In this document: positions 15,101-21,341 of the stretch, in pieces
How positions within the stretch are numbered: position 1 is the first letter of the stretch
Layout of the letters: each line of letters starts with the position of its first letter
Assembly (NCBI GenBank): GCA_902785135.1
Contig: CACZXL010000004.1
Location: 1 to 64,000 of the forward strand
Reading direction: 5' to 3'
Origin: an uncultured Erysipelotrichaceae bacterium
GTDB taxonomy: Bacteria > Bacillota_I > Bacilli_A > RF39 > UBA660
DNA: 64,000 bases
The notes under the pieces: model-generated
The model's input: the letters and a program-made list of their open reading frames with translations, nothing else
What the model was told of the DNA's origin: nothing
Database searches by the model: none
Program-made: the position numbers and the translations under genes

Positions 15101-16464
15101 GTATAACCATATAAAATCAAATCTTTATTAACTGCAAAGTTAAAATTATATTTATTAGTATAATTCTTATCAGTAAACCAACCAGTAAAATTATCTAATG
15201 TAATAACTGGTTTATTTGCTTTTTCACCTTGTAAGATATCTTCTTCGCTGAATTTTTGTCCGTCTATTATATAAACAACTTTTTCGTATATTTCACCTTT
15301 TGCTGTTAATTTATTTAAATAAGTTTTTATTTCAGATGTTTTAGTAATGTCTAATATTAATTTTATTTCTTTAGTTTGATGTCCTTTTAATGAACTTCCT
15401 TCAATCGGTTTATATTTTAAAATTCCATCTTCTTCAACCCAACCATTATTTTTATCTGGATTAAATTTTAAACCTTCTCCAGCTTCATCTATTACTTGAG
15501 TTATTGTTCCAGCTTTTTCACCGTTATTCTTAACAACTATTTTATATTCAACTTGTCCTTCAATAGTTTTTGCATTTTTAACATTTTGAATAACTTTTTC
15601 AGCATCTTTATATGAATAATTAAATTCTTTTCCATTAACAATTAAATTTAAGTTTTTGATATATTTATGAGTTTCAATAGAATATGGAGTAACAGATTGA
15701 ACAGTTAAATTTAATTCACTATTATCTTTAACATTTACTTTTGCTTCTCCAACTAACTCAAATATTTCTTCTTCAACTTTAATTGTATAATTTCCTTCAG
15801 ATAAATCTGTAAAAGTATACTCACCATTATCATTTGTATAAGTTCTTTTTACTTCTTCACCATTTGAATTAATTGATAACTCAATACTAGAAATTGGATT
15901 ATTTGCTTTATCTGTTACTTTACCTTGTAACGAATTAGTCTTAACTTCAATTTCTTCTGTATTAGCTCTTGTAAATGAACCTGTACTCTCTTTTATTTCA
16001 ATAATTGGTTTAATCTTAGTTCCATTTGGAGCTCCTTCTACAACAATCTTAACATCTAATGTTTGTGTTTGTCCTAAAGGAACATCATTAACTGTGATTT
16101 CTATTTCTTGTCCATCTTCTGAAAGAGTTGATGAATAATTATCACCAGTTATTTCTTTAAACTTGGCATATTTAAAATCACCATCAGTTAATCTTCCCTT
16201 GATAACTACATCTCTAGATTGAACTCCATCAATCTCATCTAAGGAATAAGTTAAAGTGTACTTAATAATATCGTACCCTTTAGACTCAAGTCCTGCAGCA
16301 TTACCTACACTAGATAACACTCTAGTAGATGTTTTTAAAGATTTAACTTTAACTAAACCTCTATACTTATCTACTTTCCCATAAGTTAACAAACTTATGA
16401 TACCTATAACTAATACTATTATTCCTAGTAAAGCTATATACTTTTTGTTTTTTAATTTAGACAT
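154..16464 (-). CDS. Giant modular surface protein (about 5436 aa)
   Basis: Long cell-surface protein, probably an adhesin or matrix protein. The start is set at the second ATG (16464), six bases after AGAGGTGG; the ATG at 16482 has no such site. In order: N-terminal membrane segment (about residues 9-29); a CarboxypepD_reg/CNA-B-like domain (about 170-250); a DUF11-like domain (about 258-392); Flg_new/Listeria-Bacteroides-type repeats (about 392-1148); Ig/Fn3-like units (about 1145-1322); five copies of an unnamed module ending PGKKYY-x-HLGY; two copies of a module with NNExWRIIGxF and NGINEWSQ (DNA about 9950-7930); then more than 2000 residues of short Asn/Thr/Ser-rich strands, NNG/NSG turns and recurring DLNG/DFKG caps, typical of a right-handed beta-helix. 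The C-terminus has LQTG, a hydrophobic helix and a KKEKK tail. It has its own promoter and terminator. The surface location is well supported by the sequence, but the ligand is unknown. Confidence 0.9.
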   Translation of the reverse strand: MSKLKNKKYIALLGIIVLVIGIISLLTYGKVDKYRGLVKVKSLKTSTRVLSSVGNAAGLESKGYDIIKYTLTYSLDEIDGVQSRDVVIKGRLTDGDFKYAKFKEITGDNYSSTLSEDGQEIEITVNDVPLGQTQTLDVKIVVEGAPNGTKIKPIIEIKESTGSFTRANTEEIEVKTNSLQGKVTDKANNPISSIELSINSNGEEVKRTYTNDNGEYTFTDLSEGNYTIKVEEEIFELVGEAKVNVKDNSELNLTVQSVTPYSIETHKYIKNLNLIVNGKEFNYSYKDAEKVIQNVKNAKTIEGQVEYKIVVKNNGEKAGTITQVIDEAGEGLKFNPDKNNGWVEEDGILKYKPIEGSSLKGHQTKEIKLILDITKTSEIKTYLNKLTAKGEIYEKVVYIIDGQKFSEEDILQGEKANKPVITLDNFTGWFTDKNYTNKYNFNFAVNKDLILYGYTLTSKCKVTFIDRGELYQEQEVTCGDKATKPTDPSHEGYEFKTWKTANDNTFDFNTDIESDITLYSSYDLINYNINYNYNGGTLETGKTNPSSYTIETPDFTINNPSKPGYRFIGWTERTGDTPSTNYTIRTGTTGDKTLTANYSIIEYDITYDLDGGNLEEGKTNKNKYTIETETFTLNNPSKEGYTFEGWTGTDLNTATKTVIIPQGSMGDRHYTATYKPIEYTITYEGLTNAEKTALSNPVKYTIETDTITLNNPTNRVDNDGDVSEIFVGWTGSGVNDPSMSISIPKGSTGNKTYTAHWIDADPDIYPITYELNGGTLGKDGEGHDITNPSSYTKHTNDFTLNNPKKKGYDFTGWSGTDLVGNNNTTVTIVKGSRGPRAYTAYYTPKIYNIVYNLDGGSLAAGATNPDTYTIETPDITLNDPSKLGYTFIGWEGTDVDTPTTPVKILQGSTGDREYTAKYTKDKYNITYDLDGGALEEGKTNPIEYYVDTEDFTLNNPSKTGYRFIGWTYREVTTPEETVTVVKGSTGDIHFVAHYELIEYNITYNLDGGNLAEGVTNPDKYTIETETFTLNNPTKEGAKFTGWTGTELSGKSTEVTVAQGSTGDREYTATWGPNVYLVKFINNGNLYRTASVNYMDTVERPTDPTKDNYSEFKYWSTENKSFNENPVEFDFSTQITQDYTLYAIYQEVDPPVITHTPTYWTNQNVTVTITSDHDDYTYMKKLDDGSYASYSGPFEVEQNGTVYAYSVKGSKQSIEVTHDITNIDKIKPRINNLSASGVNMTAFTINVAASDDESGIRSITLYKDDVLVGTYLYDDEDTGEKIKSVSLSNLEENTTYHIKAIATDKAGNESDAFEKDIKTEQLIVARIIGENNELWEEERYINFPSLKEAIEYPDCVSSQCTIQMVQGTNESNIVLDGQDITLDLNGKIIFGVNENYTIQNSGKFTIIDNNEDEEGILYNQNGTALVNVGENSVFTLGVNDEELNVSITKPKIVGKVYGVNKVEGKFNFYDGYIEGTNAIVGSVDDTPYLHNARVSSIAQSDATIKQKAILSKVADAEARIGSVYYTKLADAIDKSNIGTIETTIEEKTMQDSIITYGDYGFTSRDGALVPEDDNHIVESKSIIPIDLTDATEDQVLMLKMGVYKDHLNVDSNGNFGKIYITDELGTSSDVNLNLYSVRCYADGECAKGDYSSYSSFDDKQSISLSKGKKYYLYLEGDVKLEEINIGTTSMKSITNAPDYSFTNDGLLYGFDYDETTKTLRSNNNYKDRTTAYSYIEVDLTNETEEYELATNITFDAAYSRNNDYGFIVIREDSPKYDPKHYNLYQSDSFAYLNSYYSYRDNNRSYTGSRDYKYTFAPGKKYYVEFYYYKADYSSSSGYPKTKADYDAIGSKDEFVINRFDVYKKPKIEKEYTTDDLVTTTDYGFRIGSNTTNCYVSSAANTTAHSYLKIDSSDVARRLGLQFYHSSNSDFYMAVTESTDIPTKDDAFYVGGSRYINSTGGYHEDTYNVNLETGKDLYLHFVYNRDSNNNCPTISSVKLFEGWGSTNEDIKTYGEAGFNNTSNSSYPYKYNDDIVAGDAVDSYVKVDLRDATEDQVVYMTYYNYTTSVGSYVYVTDTPKDLTYNYVKSHKEETVFFLENGQSYYYTGNRNYKSTSSYFLAHPILLPKGRVYYIHLGGLYESSSGSYSGTGVYINSVTTQPLRDLKIHIGNTVKVLHGNKANSSAISDPNIVFDETTDNNIRYIGSDAKNYISFNNEKWRIIGLFDTEDENGNKDLRIKIVRDDPIDSSGIYDSSPSSNNNNGYGINEWSQAAIMKLLNPGYDDESVGGSLYYNSGSGMCYRGSYLDKTSCSFSSNGLKDESKEFIDEVKWNTGAVTTTEFTAKELYEAERGTDTGKTGVSKQNYYVMDDVERTTSWVGKVGLIYPSDFVYSVDGANWSDDEGSYSYTRDECIDGFVGGCYSNASWMWANANDNPIRTITPSSKPDSSQTMFAAPGKPSAVPAYYTYNINPVVYLSNKAIISGGNGTSTNPYTIELGESKNTDNDYGLVEKNQGYAQFVQDNTDDHNYRFIGADPNNYVTFNNETWRIIGIFKTEDKNGVESYRIKIMKKDYIGAYSYDAGIPTTNAGNGINEWSQADLMKLLNPGYTNNIDSLFKDIEIQGDGYTSYQYAYEKDDLVNNSLYWNKTSGLCYSTYGNKYKECDYSETGLSNDAKQYVDTVKWNLGAIPYNYSSLTPHQIYEYERGDKTGKDEFPTSTFPADTVERQHYWYGKVAIPYASDFIMASGSGGGKTRKSCMTTSSYGNCSYNNNWMKSNVYSVTLSPLYGSSGNSSSYGYMNSYLSVVLSAGNVANSTSSIRPTLYLSPKTIISGGTGTSDDPYTIELGEEKNTIPYYGLVEITPEPGAQPVPEDYQDIETDDYNKIKGATLYGFAYDEDTNTYIPENASIKNSIASSTIEIDLTNETASKRLDIAHNYTHNYFTFLVITETPDPVYYHPDMPTGDGNDYMNKNLTAYNQTIYLDPGKKYYIHLGYMNWDYYYIDSCNSQYGAWTTQLTFDSGDFSNNNIIKTYTYERNDDVDTVQILKNISLDYNLEIEKNRSVVLDLNGYTLNSVTNGPMVRNYGELEIIDSKLESDPASGGKMINNNGSIVVNNKDANLILTSGNIESTNNGVDNMGNLTMKENFTISNSNIGINNQDGVIDDIAGKITATNIGIDNEKVNMFNGDDSGAIKSMSGPLEINSSTGTGIKNTDKVSNATISANTGIDSQDQDLSINNTLIKDCRTYGINAKYLTSASDVTITCTNAGTGIYAGIDDDSEIESVTSTAGTALDLKSGNLVYDDNSELMLNGSISNAGDMVINLLEREVTDTISNYGEGTMVIKSLADTDTNNNINNSGNGTLTMNEKPLTVYNITASGDHEDIKKVTTNEMTVRGKDANFEDGSILNKLIVGHDTAQSASSNHLLNIKDSTVGTSSTTDSYITTYNTGTINSDNSTFYGTISNLRYGTLNLSNNSEINNLRSAGLYSYSYSSRYSYYYGQTEVNVDDSKINGSVVIGTQYPNQCSGSTCSYSAAYDNFNISNNSEVLGNIQNYKTGYTIINDSKTSTIQNDGHLTLGTKGDEMNRDSVYTEKITNNNIVDNYASPTAEVKFETVFNFYDGTINSTDNYPVYSPLGEINEIETNYYLDQENDGTKNVMFLNANPEVCKIGDTKYPSIGKAIEAAEENPDTPVTIEIIRNHPSRENIINNKNILIDFKGFTVNEYENNYIVNNGNMTLKAVLNEGYVIHGGATSADKIPASTQMGDMQINNYGDMVIDDLTTEGIGYSSNGTFRMKNGGTHEVAAYTIRSSTVIEDGAMDLLMNEGDCLVEDIRVSMIHNSGNIIVERNSADSDQLRTEFTNFNKRANNGDPEKNVWIKRGSYKFIKQQAAQGVSSPYNQTIKVGIPVDSEEQSELVTVKDYINLEYGSLILNNAKVNNETRNTYSVRSNSSTINDSTVVNRNSSSSNATYFAVYGNSTITNSTITCSALYTNYPCIAVYSSTTITNSEINGTTGVSGSVVMNSGTITGKLYGIKSGCADVTIIDGTVKAESNNAIDTYQSSDSYGYCINSINIGTNSDKTVLGNPSIIATNGYGVYASDTVTVTFANGTINAKTYGIYAWSLSTYRSGRNFYKPAKVYIGTVLVDGEETPNPTITATNYGAYLFGVVDGTNKSKFVMARGSVSAYYPIYVNAGANTTNVVIGDTNDSDVSKTNPHIVATSSYPAITQSTNSFYIYDGLIEAARNKSYSGNITGVEPGYTLITEASGSNREKTYLDAPKIAKVNNVEYDSINEAVEAANNGDTIEILTAFTFVESIPTVEIPAGKEVTIDFKNFEINNKSTKTFIDNSGNLSIINIKNTGSDAPIINNGTMDITGASIVSSITNNSDLIINSGTYGSVTNNSQLNVNAGTITNLINNVGITELDGGTITKLTQKAGTVTSKANITTLDLVNGTVTLEDGAITNTTVKNGILNIGIKDGVVSETAPSLSKGITFPTENGVVNFYDGVIGNGQTASDSYYISSEVNRDFFNDVETGYNVVENTGSKGLVLKQSNIIKNLDTEAEYTSIQDAIDAASNGDTLQLMKTYARTSSETTYTIPAGKNIKFDFNGKSIYTTSTLFENNGSLEIKTSEASLTNKYYLGIVNNGTLTTSGTLGLFNLVELTNNGNATIETVNMNTFNYTNNVGATLTLNSVLYRNSTEVNNGTETITDSTLYTTDMTNSGTLTYNTVRINTANSDIKNSGTMDCNNITFYLRDFVNESTGVINLNSGLVENTTTSTRYITNRGILNSDKTNIKNITVKDYGTFNLKGMPDNLTQIVVPVQVYTGGAYYQTGGVNDSTIYGFASDSVISIKDSTVNTVDIREGADVTVDNSKVTYEITTNNGSDNSIVDIKNNSEVQRVRGNSAPTTNFVVNVEDSILGTFDFTAFANKYNSDATINLKNSTLRSTSNGYYSEGTSQSNMRYYFRAKLDINAEDSDITGLLYVDNITMDGGSVRGIKDSHSLPTPTYTEQLTKTCKLTDITVTNNVICSDSIESTSTTVGGNIKTNILTLDRSDITGTVTAHQAEFTDSNITDNVYITGSNYSEGSLVMNSGSVSNGIDAPNASVTVKSGTVTKSGDNSVAINAKTVIIGDNDENVSTTDPVITADSSSINATDLYFYDGILTGGTVAYDVNHAYYPASYKTNIITVGGRSVATLVPLGEDETVADIDGNKFYADLLAAINDCPDGGTIKLHRDIELDEDIAWSDKSIIIDLNNHEILNIEHLLGSYTTIDSTDPGTGGAIYRFLANITGTEINPKNIIVYQMQDGNPLEADETYKLYKLIDSQYKLVKVNEENIGNYTVGNNEEIIRTVNGRVYLNGIGEGTYKLVSNNDREISFVISDNSISSNIKENPNYTSGTFIVSAVATLILTLQTGVIRYPYITVIIILLFLVGVSYILKKEKKQLE
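13240..14910 (-). repeat. Seven tandem ~75-residue Flg_new/InlB-B-like repeats in the giant gene
   Basis: Seven in-frame units of about 225-255 bases share the pattern Y-x-ITYxLDGGxL, a (T)NP..Y motif, (T)ETxxFTLNNPSKxGYxFxGWTG, then a VxxxxGSTGDxxYTAxY ending. Unit 3 has lost the LDGG motif and gained an insertion before its GW motif. Variant, shorter units flank the block on both sides. The same framework recurs in listerial internalin B-repeats and many CAG-type surface proteins. Confidence 0.85.
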
Positions 16465-16502
16465 ATACTCCACCTCTATCATCTTTTATATTCTATATAG
16501 AA

Positions 16503-16532
16503 ATTATACTTCATTTACCATTGCTTTGTCTA
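16503..16532 (-). promoter_or_regulatory. Promoter of the giant surface-protein gene
   Basis: The minus strand has TAGACA (16527-16532), an 18-base spacer and TATAAT (16503-16508). This lies about 40 bases before the chosen ATG and just after the leuS terminator, so the giant gene appears to be its own transcription unit. Confidence 0.55.
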
Positions 16533-16542
16533 TAATTTTATT

Positions 16543-16568
16543 AAAAAAAAGTGCGATTTTCGCACTTT
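16543..16568 (-). terminator. Intrinsic terminator of the leuS operon
   Basis: A stem GTGCGA-AAA-TCGCAC followed by eight T on the minus strand, overlapping the leuS stop codon. Confidence 0.85.
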
Positions 16569-18960
16569 ATTTTATAACAAAACTAACTAACTTTTTAGGA
16601 ACAATAATTTCTTTAATTATTTCGTGTCCTTCAAGATAATTTTTAACGTTTTCCACAGCTTTAGCTGCTTCTTTCATTTCTTCTTCAGTAGTATTCATAT
16701 CTACTTCAATTTTACCTCTAACTTTACCATTAACTTGAACAACCATTTCAAATGTATCTTCTACTAATTTAGATTCATCACATTCTGGATATTCTTGATT
16801 ATGAATACTATATTCATTACCAATTTGACTCCATAATTCTTCTGAAATATGTGGCGCAAATGGCGCTAAAATTAATAATAATTGTTCAATATAATATCTT
16901 GGAATTTTATCTAATTTTGATAATGCATTAGTATATTCCATAATTCTTGCCATACAAGTATTAAATTGGAATTTTTCTATATCTTCTCTTATAGACTTAA
17001 TAGTATTATTTAAAACTTTATCTACATCTTTATATGTATTAGTACTTTCATCTATCATAGATACTAATCTATCTATTCTTTGATAAAATTTATCAATTGA
17101 TTTAATTCCTTCATCAGACCATGGTCCACCTTCAACATAATTAAATCCAAACATTAAGTATCCTCTTAATACATCTGCACCATATTCTTCAACATATTCA
17201 TCTGGAGAAACTGTATTACCTTTAGATTTACTCATTTTTTCTCCATCAGGACCTAATATTAATCCTTGGTGAACTAAACTAGTGAATGGTTCATCAAAGT
17301 CTAAATAACCCATATCTCTTAATGCTTTAGTAAAGAATCTTGCATATAATAAATGCATACAAGCATGTTCTATTCCACCAATATATTTATCTACTGGAAG
17401 CATTTTATTAATTAGATCTTTGTTAAAAGGTTCAGATGAATTAGCATTATCCGGATATCTTAAATAGTACCAACTAGAACATACAAAAGTATCTAATGTA
17501 TCCACTTCTCTTCTAGCTTCTTTTCCACATTTTGGACAAGTACATTTAACAAAACTTTCACATTTCTTTAATGGACTTTCTCCATCTGGAGTAAATTCTA
17601 CATCATCTGGAAGAACTACTGGTAAATCTTTTTTTGGTACTGGAACAATTCCACAGTCATCACAGTATACAACTGGGATTGGTGCGCCCCAATATCTTTG
17701 TCTAGATACTAACCAGTCTCTTAATTTATATGTAGTAGTCTTTTCACCAATATTATTTTCTTTTAAGAATTCATACATTTTATTTAATGCATCTTCTTTA
17801 TTTAATCCATCTAAGAATCCTGAATTAATATGAGTTCCATCTTCTGTATAAGCTTCTTTAGAAATATCTCCACCTTCTAATACTGGTATTATTTCTATAT
17901 CAAATTTCTTAGCAAATTCATAGTCTCTTGTATCATGAGCAGGTACTGCCATAATAGCTCCAGTTCCATAACTTGCTAATACATAATCACTTATATAAAT
18001 TGGAATCTTTTTACCATTAACAGGATTAACTGCATAACTACCTACAAATACTCCTGTCTTTTCTTTAGTAGTACTTGTTCTTTCAATTTCACTTTGTTTA
18101 GCAGCTTCTAATTTATATTTTTCTACTTCTTCTTTTTTATCAGGAGTTGTAATCTTATCAACTAATTCATGTTCTGGAGATAATACACAATAAGTGGCTC
18201 CAAATAAAGTATCACATCTAGTAGTAAATACAGTAAATTTATCATCAGTTCCATCTACTTTAAAATCAACATATGCTCCTACTGATTTACCTATCCAGTT
18301 TGTTTGTAATATTTTAGTTTTTTCTGGCCAATCTAGTTTATCTAGATCTTGTAATAATTCTTCAGCATATTTAGTTATTCTAAAGAACCATTGACTCATA
18401 TTCTTTCTAATAACAGTTGTGCCACATCTTTCACATTCACCTGAGATAACTTGTTCATTTGCTAAAACTGTTTTACATTTATCACACCAGTTAACAGGTG
18501 CTTCTTTCTTATATGCTAAATCATTTTCATATAACTTTAAAAACATCCATTGAGTCCATTTATAATAATCTTCTCTACATGTTACTATTTCATGACTCCA
18601 ATCAAACATCGCACCCATTTTTCTTAATTGAGTTTCCATTGTATCAATATTTTTTTCAGTAGAAATTCTTGGATGAATACCAGTTTTAATTGCGTAATTT
18701 TCTGCAGGTAAACCAAATGCATCAAATCCCATAGGTTCAAACACGTTATAACCTTGCATTTTTTTAAATCTTGCCCAAGTATCTGCTACTCCAAAATTAT
18801 ACCAATGTCCTAAATGTAATTTAGCTCCTGATGGATAACTAAACATTTCTAGGCAATATAATTTTTCTTTATTTTTATCTTCCTTAAAATTATAAATACC
18901 ATCTTTTTCCCATTTTTCTTGCCATTTACTTTCAATCTCTTTAAAATTACTCATTTTCAT
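16567..18960 (-). CDS. leuS: Leucine--tRNA ligase
   Basis: Class I aminoacyl-tRNA synthetase that charges tRNA-Leu with leucine in the cytoplasm. The ATP-binding HIGH-type motif is HLGH at residues 49-52, after SYPSGAK. KMSKS is intact (EKMSKSKGN, about residue 575). Cys pairs (WCDKC and CERCG near residue 160; CDDCG and CPKCG in the middle) fit the zinc-binding elements of bacterial LeuRS, and an editing (CP1) domain lies between. The length of about 797 residues is normal for the bacterial type. The first ATG (18960) overlaps the upstream gene by 14 bases. AGAGAGGAAG is close to it, and the ATG at 18954 is an equally good start. Expression should follow the Leu T-box upstream. Confidence 0.97.
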   Translation of the reverse strand: MKMSNFKEIESKWQEKWEKDGIYNFKEDKNKEKLYCLEMFSYPSGAKLHLGHWYNFGVADTWARFKKMQGYNVFEPMGFDAFGLPAENYAIKTGIHPRISTEKNIDTMETQLRKMGAMFDWSHEIVTCREDYYKWTQWMFLKLYENDLAYKKEAPVNWCDKCKTVLANEQVISGECERCGTTVIRKNMSQWFFRITKYAEELLQDLDKLDWPEKTKILQTNWIGKSVGAYVDFKVDGTDDKFTVFTTRCDTLFGATYCVLSPEHELVDKITTPDKKEEVEKYKLEAAKQSEIERTSTTKEKTGVFVGSYAVNPVNGKKIPIYISDYVLASYGTGAIMAVPAHDTRDYEFAKKFDIEIIPVLEGGDISKEAYTEDGTHINSGFLDGLNKEDALNKMYEFLKENNIGEKTTTYKLRDWLVSRQRYWGAPIPVVYCDDCGIVPVPKKDLPVVLPDDVEFTPDGESPLKKCESFVKCTCPKCGKEARREVDTLDTFVCSSWYYLRYPDNANSSEPFNKDLINKMLPVDKYIGGIEHACMHLLYARFFTKALRDMGYLDFDEPFTSLVHQGLILGPDGEKMSKSKGNTVSPDEYVEEYGADVLRGYLMFGFNYVEGGPWSDEGIKSIDKFYQRIDRLVSMIDESTNTYKDVDKVLNNTIKSIREDIEKFQFNTCMARIMEYTNALSKLDKIPRYYIEQLLLILAPFAPHISEELWSQIGNEYSIHNQEYPECDESKLVEDTFEMVVQVNGKVRGKIEVDMNTTEEEMKEAAKAVENVKNYLEGHEIIKEIIVPKKLVSFVIK

Positions 18961-19378
18961 ACTTCCTCTCTAAATGTTTTAAATACTTTGCTAAAAAATA
19001 ATATGTTACCCAAATAACAGGTACAATAACTAATGTTAAAACTAATAGTTTTAACCATGTTGCTTTTATTGGTATAACAGCTGTTACTAATAAAGCCATA
19101 ACTAATGCATCAACAAAATTTAATATTCTTAATGATCTTATAAAACCAATTTTTTCAATATTAATTTTATAAAACGATGATAATATTGCTAATTCTGTTG
19201 GATATTTTTTTTCTTTCTTATTTTTATCTTTCTTTTTCTTCTTTTTATTATCTTTTTCTTCTTCTTTACTTTTATATCTAAGTGCTCTTACTTGTGGTTG
19301 CGCTATAACAAAAAAATACAGCAAATAAATAAAAACAAACACTATAATAAAAAATACTAAATATTTTAAATAATTCAT
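18947..19378 (-). CDS. Small membrane protein between the Leu T-box and leuS
   Basis: 143 residues with an N-terminal membrane helix (about 5-27), then a very basic loop ([14 protein letters not shown], about 44-58) and two closely spaced C-terminal helices (about 92-133). It is the first gene after the T-box and overlaps leuS by 14 bases, so it is co-transcribed and probably translationally coupled with the synthetase. I do not recognise the family. The polybasic cytoplasmic segment could touch RNA or phospholipid, but that is only a guess. Nothing identifies it as a leucine transporter, for which it is too short. Confidence 0.75.
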   Translation of the reverse strand: MNYLKYLVFFIIVFVFIYLLYFFVIAQPQVRALRYKSKEEEKDNKKKKKKDKNKKEKKYPTELAILSSFYKINIEKIGFIRSLRILNFVDALVMALLVTAVIPIKATWLKLLVLTLVIVPVIWVTYYFLAKYLKHLERKYENE

Positions 19379-19399
19379 AAAAACAACTCCTTTTTAACA

Positions 19400-19595
19400 A
19401 AAAAATTCCTATGACGTAAGGACTATCTCTAGCGGTACCACCTTACTTCATAGAAATCTATGCTCTTTAATCTTTATCGCAGATATGCGTTTTTTGACTC
19501 CAAAACAAGTTCATAAAATTATTATTATTAGTTTTCACCAACCACTAATTCTCTATAAATAATTCATTTACTACTACTTTTCTTCACAGTCAACA
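19400..19595 (-). promoter_or_regulatory. T-box leader, probably tRNA-Leu responsive
   Basis: The minus strand carries AAGGTGGTACCGC, the conserved T-box sequence. Its TGGT bulge would pair with a tRNA ending ACCA. It is followed by a terminator whose 3' arm CCTTACGTCATAGGAA and T7 run can pair with TTCTATGAAGTAAGG. Upstream are Stem I hallmarks: GTGAAGAAAAGTAGTAG near the 5' end, AGAGA, and a GGTTGGTGAAAACTAAT stretch. A candidate specifier is CTT (Leu) in GAACTT at 19507-19512. Uncharged tRNA-Leu should favour antitermination and expression of the membrane protein and leuS. The class is certain from sequence. The Leu specificity rests on the downstream gene and the candidate specifier. Confidence 0.92.
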
Positions 19596-19600
19596 AATTA

Positions 19601-19629
19601 ATTATAATATAATTTTATATTTAATTCAA
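19601..19629 (-). promoter_or_regulatory. Promoter of the T-box/leuS operon
   Basis: TTGAAT (19624-19629), exactly 17 bases, then TATAAT (19601-19606) on the minus strand. Transcription would begin just before Stem I of the T-box. Its -35 box overlaps the -35 box of the divergent promoter for the radical SAM gene. Confidence 0.6.
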
Positions 19630-19653
19630 TATTTTTTTCAAAAATGATATAAT
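19625..19653 (+). promoter_or_regulatory. Promoter of the radical SAM gene
   Basis: TTCAAT (19625-19630), 17 bases, then TATAAT (19648-19653) preceded by TGA, giving an extended -10. The start codon follows at 19671 with AGGTGAT as ribosome binding site, so the leader is very short. Confidence 0.5.
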
Positions 19654-19670
19654 ACTTTGTAGGTGATTTT

Positions 19671-20597
19671 ATGTTTAAGTATAGTTTAGATAATAAAAGA
19701 TATTATACACTTAATTATTACTATCAAAAGAAGTATGGATGCAAAGTATTTAAGGTTAGTTTAAATGCAGGTTTTACTTGTCCAAATATAGATGGCACAA
19801 AAGGTACTGGAGGATGCAGTTACTGTTTAAATGGATCAGGTGAAAAAATAACTACTGATAATTTAGTAGATCAATTTAACCAAATCAAGGAAGTAATGTT
19901 AAAAAAATGGCCAACATCAAAATATGTAGGTTATTTTCAAGCAAATACTAATACTTATGCTCCTCTTTCTGAATTAAAAGAAAAATATGAACTTATACTT
20001 AAACAAGAAGGCGTTGTTGGATTAAATATCGCAACTAGACCAGATTCTATTACTCCTGAAGTATATGAGTATTTAGAAGAACTTAATAAAAGAACTGATT
20101 TAGTTGTAGAATTAGGTCTACAAACAATAAATGAAAAAACTGCTAAAAAAATAAATAGATGTTCTACTTTAGAAGAATTTGAAAAATGTTTAAATGAATT
20201 AAATAAAAGAAATATAAATGTAGTTGTGCATATTATCAATGGTCTTCCATATGAAACAAAAGAAGACATGATTAATACTGCTAAATACTTATCACATAAA
20301 AAAATACTAGGTATAAAAATACATATGCTTCATATATTAAAAGATACTGCTATGTTTAAAGAATACTTAAAAGAAAACTGGCATGTTCTATCAAGAGAAG
20401 AATATGTTGATATAGTATGTGATCAATTAGAATACTTAAGAGAAGATATAGTAATAAATAGAATTACTGGTGATCCAATAAAAGAAGAATTAGTAGAGCC
20501 AGAATGGCTTGTTAAAAAATTTGGAGTACTAAATGAAATTGATAAAGAAATGGCTAGAAGAAATTCTTATCAAGGAATTAAATATGAAGAACAATAA
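19671..20597 (+). CDS. Radical SAM protein, YtqA/YhcC type (TIGR01212)
   Basis: Member of the TIGR01212 radical SAM family (YtqA in Bacillus, YhcC in E. coli). The iron-sulfur cluster motif is atypical for radical SAM enzymes: CPNIDGTKGTGGCSYC, in which the first Cys is far from the CxxC pair, as is usual for this family. The sequence continues with ELGLQT and the HIINGLPYET block of the TIM barrel. The 308-residue length matches the family. AGGTGAT stands seven bases before the ATG. It is one of two plus-strand genes in the window. Its last 20 bases overlap the end of the convergent ZIP transporter gene. The cytoplasmic substrate is not established. Confidence 0.9.
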   Translation: MFKYSLDNKRYYTLNYYYQKKYGCKVFKVSLNAGFTCPNIDGTKGTGGCSYCLNGSGEKITTDNLVDQFNQIKEVMLKKWPTSKYVGYFQANTNTYAPLSELKEKYELILKQEGVVGLNIATRPDSITPEVYEYLEELNKRTDLVVELGLQTINEKTAKKINRCSTLEEFEKCLNELNKRNINVVVHIINGLPYETKEDMINTAKYLSHKKILGIKIHMLHILKDTAMFKEYLKENWHVLSREEYVDIVCDQLEYLREDIVINRITGDPIKEELVEPEWLVKKFGVLNEIDKEMARRNSYQGIKYEEQ

Positions 20598-21312
20598 ACA
20601 TAAAAACAAGACCTATAACGAAGAATAGATTTAATAATTTATCTTCGTTATATTTTTTTGCTTCTTTTAATAATTCAAATAAAGAAATAAAAATCATTAT
20701 CCCGCACACTAATGAAAGCATTATTCCTATCATCATATTACTAACAAGATTTCTTAAAAATAAAAACGATAATAAAGCACCTATAGGTTCTGCTACCGCA
20801 CTTATTAATGCATATATTAAAACTTTGATTTTAGATTTAGTCGAATAATAAATCGGTACTGCAATTGATATACCTTCAGGTATATTATGAAGAGTTATTG
20901 CGAGGGCTAATGTTAAACCTAATTTTTGATTAACATTAAATGCAGTAAATGTAAGTATTCCTTCTGGTATATTATGAAGTATTATCGCTATCATTGATGT
21001 TAATCCTACCCTATATAAATTATTATATTTATCTAATTTATCATTAATAAACTTAGACATAACAAACCCAATTATAAAAAATAAAAGAAATAATAAAGTT
21101 GTTACTATAATACTATACTCTTCATAAAACATTTTTAATGATTCTATAAGTAAATCAAATGTAGATATTGAAAACATAACACCAGATGCGAATGATAAGG
21201 AAGATACTATAAATTTATTAATATTCTTAATTTTAAAAAATATCGGTATTATTCCAAGTAGTGTAGATAAACCCGCAAGAATAGTTAATAAAAAGCAAAA
21301 AGTACTATTCAA
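20578..21312 (-). CDS. ZIP-family divalent metal transporter
   Basis: Polytopic membrane protein of about 244 residues with eight hydrophobic segments. Two copies of the ZIP signature HNIPEG (HNIPEGILTF and HNIPEGISIAVP) supply the His and Glu metal ligands. The next helix has AVAEPIGALL, as in ZupT-like members, so uptake of zinc, iron or manganese is likely. The longest frame begins with GTG at 21321, but AGGTGAT lies properly spaced only for the TTG at 21312 (protein starting MNSTFCFLL), which I prefer. The 3' end overlaps the convergent radical SAM gene by 20 bases. The start lies just after a dinD-like pseudogene and inside a hairpin. Confidence 0.88.
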   Translation of the reverse strand: MNSTFCFLLTILAGLSTLLGIIPIFFKIKNINKFIVSSLSFASGVMFSISTFDLLIESLKMFYEEYSIIVTTLLFLLFFIIGFVMSKFINDKLDKYNNLYRVGLTSMIAIILHNIPEGILTFTAFNVNQKLGLTLALAITLHNIPEGISIAVPIYYSTKSKIKVLIYALISAVAEPIGALLSFLFLRNLVSNMMIGIMLSLVCGIMIFISLFELLKEAKKYNEDKLLNLFFVIGLVFMFIVLHI

Positions 21313-21341
21313 AAAAATCACCTATTTAATTAGATGATTTT
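21306..21341 (-). terminator. Hairpin after the KilA-N gene, overlapping the ZIP gene start
   Basis: The arms AAAAAAATCATCTA and TAGGTGATTTTTTT are near-perfect complements on the minus strand around a short AT loop, and a T run closes the stem. It could terminate transcripts from the KilA-N gene. The same arm carries the AGGTGAT ribosome binding site of the ZIP gene, so read-through messages may be poorly translated. Confidence 0.5.
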
